Shown: in pieces, positions 62,274 through 64,000 of the stretch
Position numbering within the stretch: the stretch's first letter is position 1
Layout of the letters: every line of letters begins with the position of its first letter
NCBI RefSeq assembly: GCF_015679985.1
Contig: NZ_CP049239.1
Location: 1,178,001 to 1,242,000, forward strand
Length of the DNA: 64,000 nucleotides
Direction of reading: 5' to 3'
DNA from: Campylobacter concisus
Lineage (GTDB): Bacteria > Campylobacterota > Campylobacteria > Campylobacterales > Campylobacteraceae
Notes under the pieces: model-generated
The model's database searches: none
Seen by the model: the letters and a program-made list of their open reading frames with translations, nothing else
What the model was told of the DNA's origin: nothing
Program-made: the position numbers and the translations under genes

Positions 62274-64000
62274 AAGAATTTCTAACATCACTACTAGTTG
62301 GCATCAAGGAAAAAGAAGTTTCAAACGAAGATAAAGAGATTTTACGAAATCTCTTAAATCTTGGTGCTGTAAGCTCTAATAAAGATAAATTTTACCTAAA
62401 CAATGGCTACGTCTGCGGCAAGCTAGACATCAGTCAAAACGCAACTGGCTTTATCATGCCGTTTGATAAACGCTTCAAGCAAGATATCATTGTAGAAAAT
62501 AAAAATTTAAACAACTCTCACCTTGGCGATATCGTGTTAGCAAAGCTTTTACCGCTTAAGAAAAAACGCCAAAGCGCTAAGATAGTGATGAGTCTAAAGC
62601 TTGCAAATGAGACAAGTGTGGTCTATACAAAACGCTTTGGAGCGGCCATTTTAGGAGTAAATTTAAAAACTGGACTAAGCACGACCTTAAAAGCGACGCA
62701 AAAAAGCCTAAAGATGCTCCCACTTAGGACGCTACTAAAGATAAATAACCTAAACAACGAGATAGTTGAGGTTTTAGGAAATTTAGAAGACCCATTAAGC
62801 GATGAGAAAATTTCGCTTGCTATTTATAATAAAAACGATAAATTTAGCGAGGCCTGCGAGCTTGAGGCAAAGGCTTTTGGCGACGAAGTCGATGCTAGCA
62901 TGTATCCAAATAGAGTTGATCTAAGAAATTTAGAGTTTTGTACGATCGATCCAGTCGATGCCAAAGACTTTGACGATGCCATATATTTTGATGAGAAAAA
63001 GCGAGAAATTTATGTCGCAATCGCTGATGTAAGCGAGTATGTGACCGCATATAGCGCTATTGACAGCGAGGCTAAAAAAAGAGGCTTTTCTATCTACTTT
63101 CCGCACATTTCAGTGCCGATGTTGCCACGCGCGCTAAGTGAAAATATCTGCTCGCTAAAGCCAGATGTGCCGCGCCTTGCATTTTGCTTTAAAATTTCAC
63201 TTGATGCGAATAATGAGGTAAAAAAAGAGGAGCTTTTTGAAGCGATCATCCTTTCAAAAAGGCGCTTTAACTACGACGAGATCGATGAAATTTTAGAAGG
63301 CAAAAGAGAGTGTGAAATTTCATGGGTCAAGCTACTTTTTAAACTTACCACAAAGCTTCGCAAAAAAAGGCTTTTGCATGCATTTGAATTTAGGACAAAA
63401 GAGCTGAGAATGAGTCTTGATGAAGAGGGTCAAATTTTACAAACTAGATTTGAAAGCGACTCTGACTCACATAGACTTGTCGAGGACTGCATGCTTTTAG
63501 CGAACAAAGCTGCCGCAAAGCTCATCACAAAAGGCGTTTTTAGAAACCATGCTTCGCCTGATTTTAAAAAGATAGATACATTACTTGAAGATTTGCAACT
63601 TTTGGGGCTTGACTTTACTTATGAAAACGATCTTGCAAATTTAATAAGAAAAGTACAGCTAAAAGCCGATGAACTTGGTAACCGCGAAGAGATAGATAAG
63701 CTCATCATCAAGTCTCAAAAAAAAGCTGAGTACTCAAGTGAAAATTTAGGTCACTTTGGGCTTGGATTTGATAGATACACGCACTTTACAAGCCCTATTA
63801 GACGCTATTCTGATCTCATTTTACACAGACTTTTAAAGGCTAAAATTTCAAAAGATGACAAGCTTTACAACTTTTTGCTTTTAAACATCCAAAGCACCTG
63901 CGCAAATTTAAGCGAGCTTGAAAGAGAGGCCGACAAGGTAGCCTACGACTTTATGGATAGGAAATTTGCACGCTGGGCAGCCGCAAACATCGGCAAAGAG
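62270..64000 (+). CDS. rnr: Ribonuclease R/RNase II-type exoribonuclease (3' end cut by window edge)
   Basis: Partial gene of 577 codons running off the right edge. GTG 62270 overlaps the HDOD stop by 4 bp. The protein begins (M)KEFLTSLLVGIKEKEVSNED. Cold-shock-like domains cover about 40-200, and an RNB catalytic domain from about 215 to the end has the metal Asp cluster in IDPVDAKDFDDAIYFDEKK. Further RNB motifs are FPHISVPMLPRALSENICSL, SHRLVEDCMLLANKAAA and HFTSPIRRYSDLILH. The start lacks a helix-turn-helix domain. The S1 domain lies beyond the edge. It degrades structured RNA 3' to 5'. Confidence 0.93.
   Translation, partial: MKEFLTSLLVGIKEKEVSNEDKEILRNLLNLGAVSSNKDKFYLNNGYVCGKLDISQNATGFIMPFDKRFKQDIIVENKNLNNSHLGDIVLAKLLPLKKKRQSAKIVMSLKLANETSVVYTKRFGAAILGVNLKTGLSTTLKATQKSLKMLPLRTLLKINNLNNEIVEVLGNLEDPLSDEKISLAIYNKNDKFSEACELEAKAFGDEVDASMYPNRVDLRNLEFCTIDPVDAKDFDDAIYFDEKKREIYVAIADVSEYVTAYSAIDSEAKKRGFSIYFPHISVPMLPRALSENICSLKPDVPRLAFCFKISLDANNEVKKEELFEAIILSKRRFNYDEIDEILEGKRECEISWVKLLFKLTTKLRKKRLLHAFEFRTKELRMSLDEEGQILQTRFESDSDSHRLVEDCMLLANKAAAKLITKGVFRNHASPDFKKIDTLLEDLQLLGLDFTYENDLANLIRKVQLKADELGNREEIDKLIIKSQKKAEYSSENLGHFGLGFDRYTHFTSPIRRYSDLILHRLLKAKISKDDKLYNFLLLNIQSTCANLSELEREADKVAYDFMDRKFARWAAANIGKE

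Overview
The window looks like a contiguous piece of a Campylobacter chromosome, probably from the C. concisus/C. curvus side of the genus. The evidence is low GC with TAAAAT/TATAAT-type -10 elements, genus-typical proteins (FlaC-like secreted flagellin, major outer membrane porin, PEB4, HobA, HugZ, the Cj0977-type hot-dog protein), and gene blocks that I recall being neighbours in C. jejuni (nth-peb4-fba-motA/ompA-like; kdsB-thrC-lpxK-nadE-MBL; lipoprotein-cmoB-hotdog; flhA-Rrf2-rpsO; queA-tatC-tatB-hemW-rppH-lysC-hobA-holB-folP-ligA-tlyA-ribF-cmoA; ruvX-dprA-deacetylase-ilvC-rnr). The species is inference. I see no tRNA, rRNA, insertion sequence, prophage or CRISPR array.

Layout. 1-3.1 kb: a heme-type ABC importer (binding protein cut by the left edge, ATPase, permease) divergent from a HugZ-type heme oxygenase, with a Fur-box-like sequence between them. 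3.3-10.6 kb, mostly minus strand: flaC, hisD, a PLP desulfhydrase-like enzyme, a MotB/OmpA-like and MotA/ExbB-like pair, fba and peb4. 10.7-14.5 kb: nth, dsbD, ppk2 and a small membrane protein. 14.5-18.6 kb: the hrcA-grpE-dnaK heat-shock operon with a consensus promoter and a CIRCE operator, then a small helix-turn-helix gene with a 57-residue follower. 18.7-24.7 kb: kdsB, thrC, cutA, lpxK, a DegT-type aminotransferase and nadE on the minus strand, and an MBL hydrolase on the plus strand. 24.9-31 kb: porA, the hot-dog protein, cmoB, a 55-residue lipoprotein, then a plus-strand set of a Tat-exported transglutaminase-like protein, a MerT/MerP-like pair and pepD. 31-38 kb: pyrC, pyrB, a Sel1-type protein, a DHH phosphoesterase, flhA, an Rrf2 regulator and rpsO. 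38.4-40.7 kb: a selenocysteine-containing formate dehydrogenase interrupted by an in-frame TGA. 40.8-49.5 kb: a ten-gene minus-strand run from rppH to cmoA. 49.5-53.6 kb: a TonB-dependent receptor/PepSY/AraC iron-acquisition module. 53.6-57.7 kb: hemW, tatB, tatC, queA and a degenerate kinase/receiver-like protein. 57.7-64 kb: ruvX, dprA, a polysaccharide deacetylase-like protein, ilvC, an HDOD protein and the start of an RNase R-type gene.

How the genes connect: two iron/heme loci each have a Fur-like site. cmoA and cmoB, the two enzymes of tRNA cmo5U34 synthesis, are both present 13 kb apart. tatB/tatC could export the RR-signal transglutaminase-like protein. Many genes are joined by ATGA- or TGATG-type overlaps, which show several long open-reading starts to be too long; I have moved those starts (fecCD-type permease, fba, hrcA, kdsB, thrC, nadE, cmoB, transglutaminase, ligA, lysC, AraC). 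The most noteworthy items are the Sec codon and SECIS-like hairpin, the 21-bp-spaced direct repeats beside the AraC gene, the CIRCE/consensus promoter, the missed lipoprotein that fixes the cmoB start, the N-terminally truncated NADAR gene, and two probable leaderless genes. I found no convincing multi-gene novel defence or biosynthetic system.
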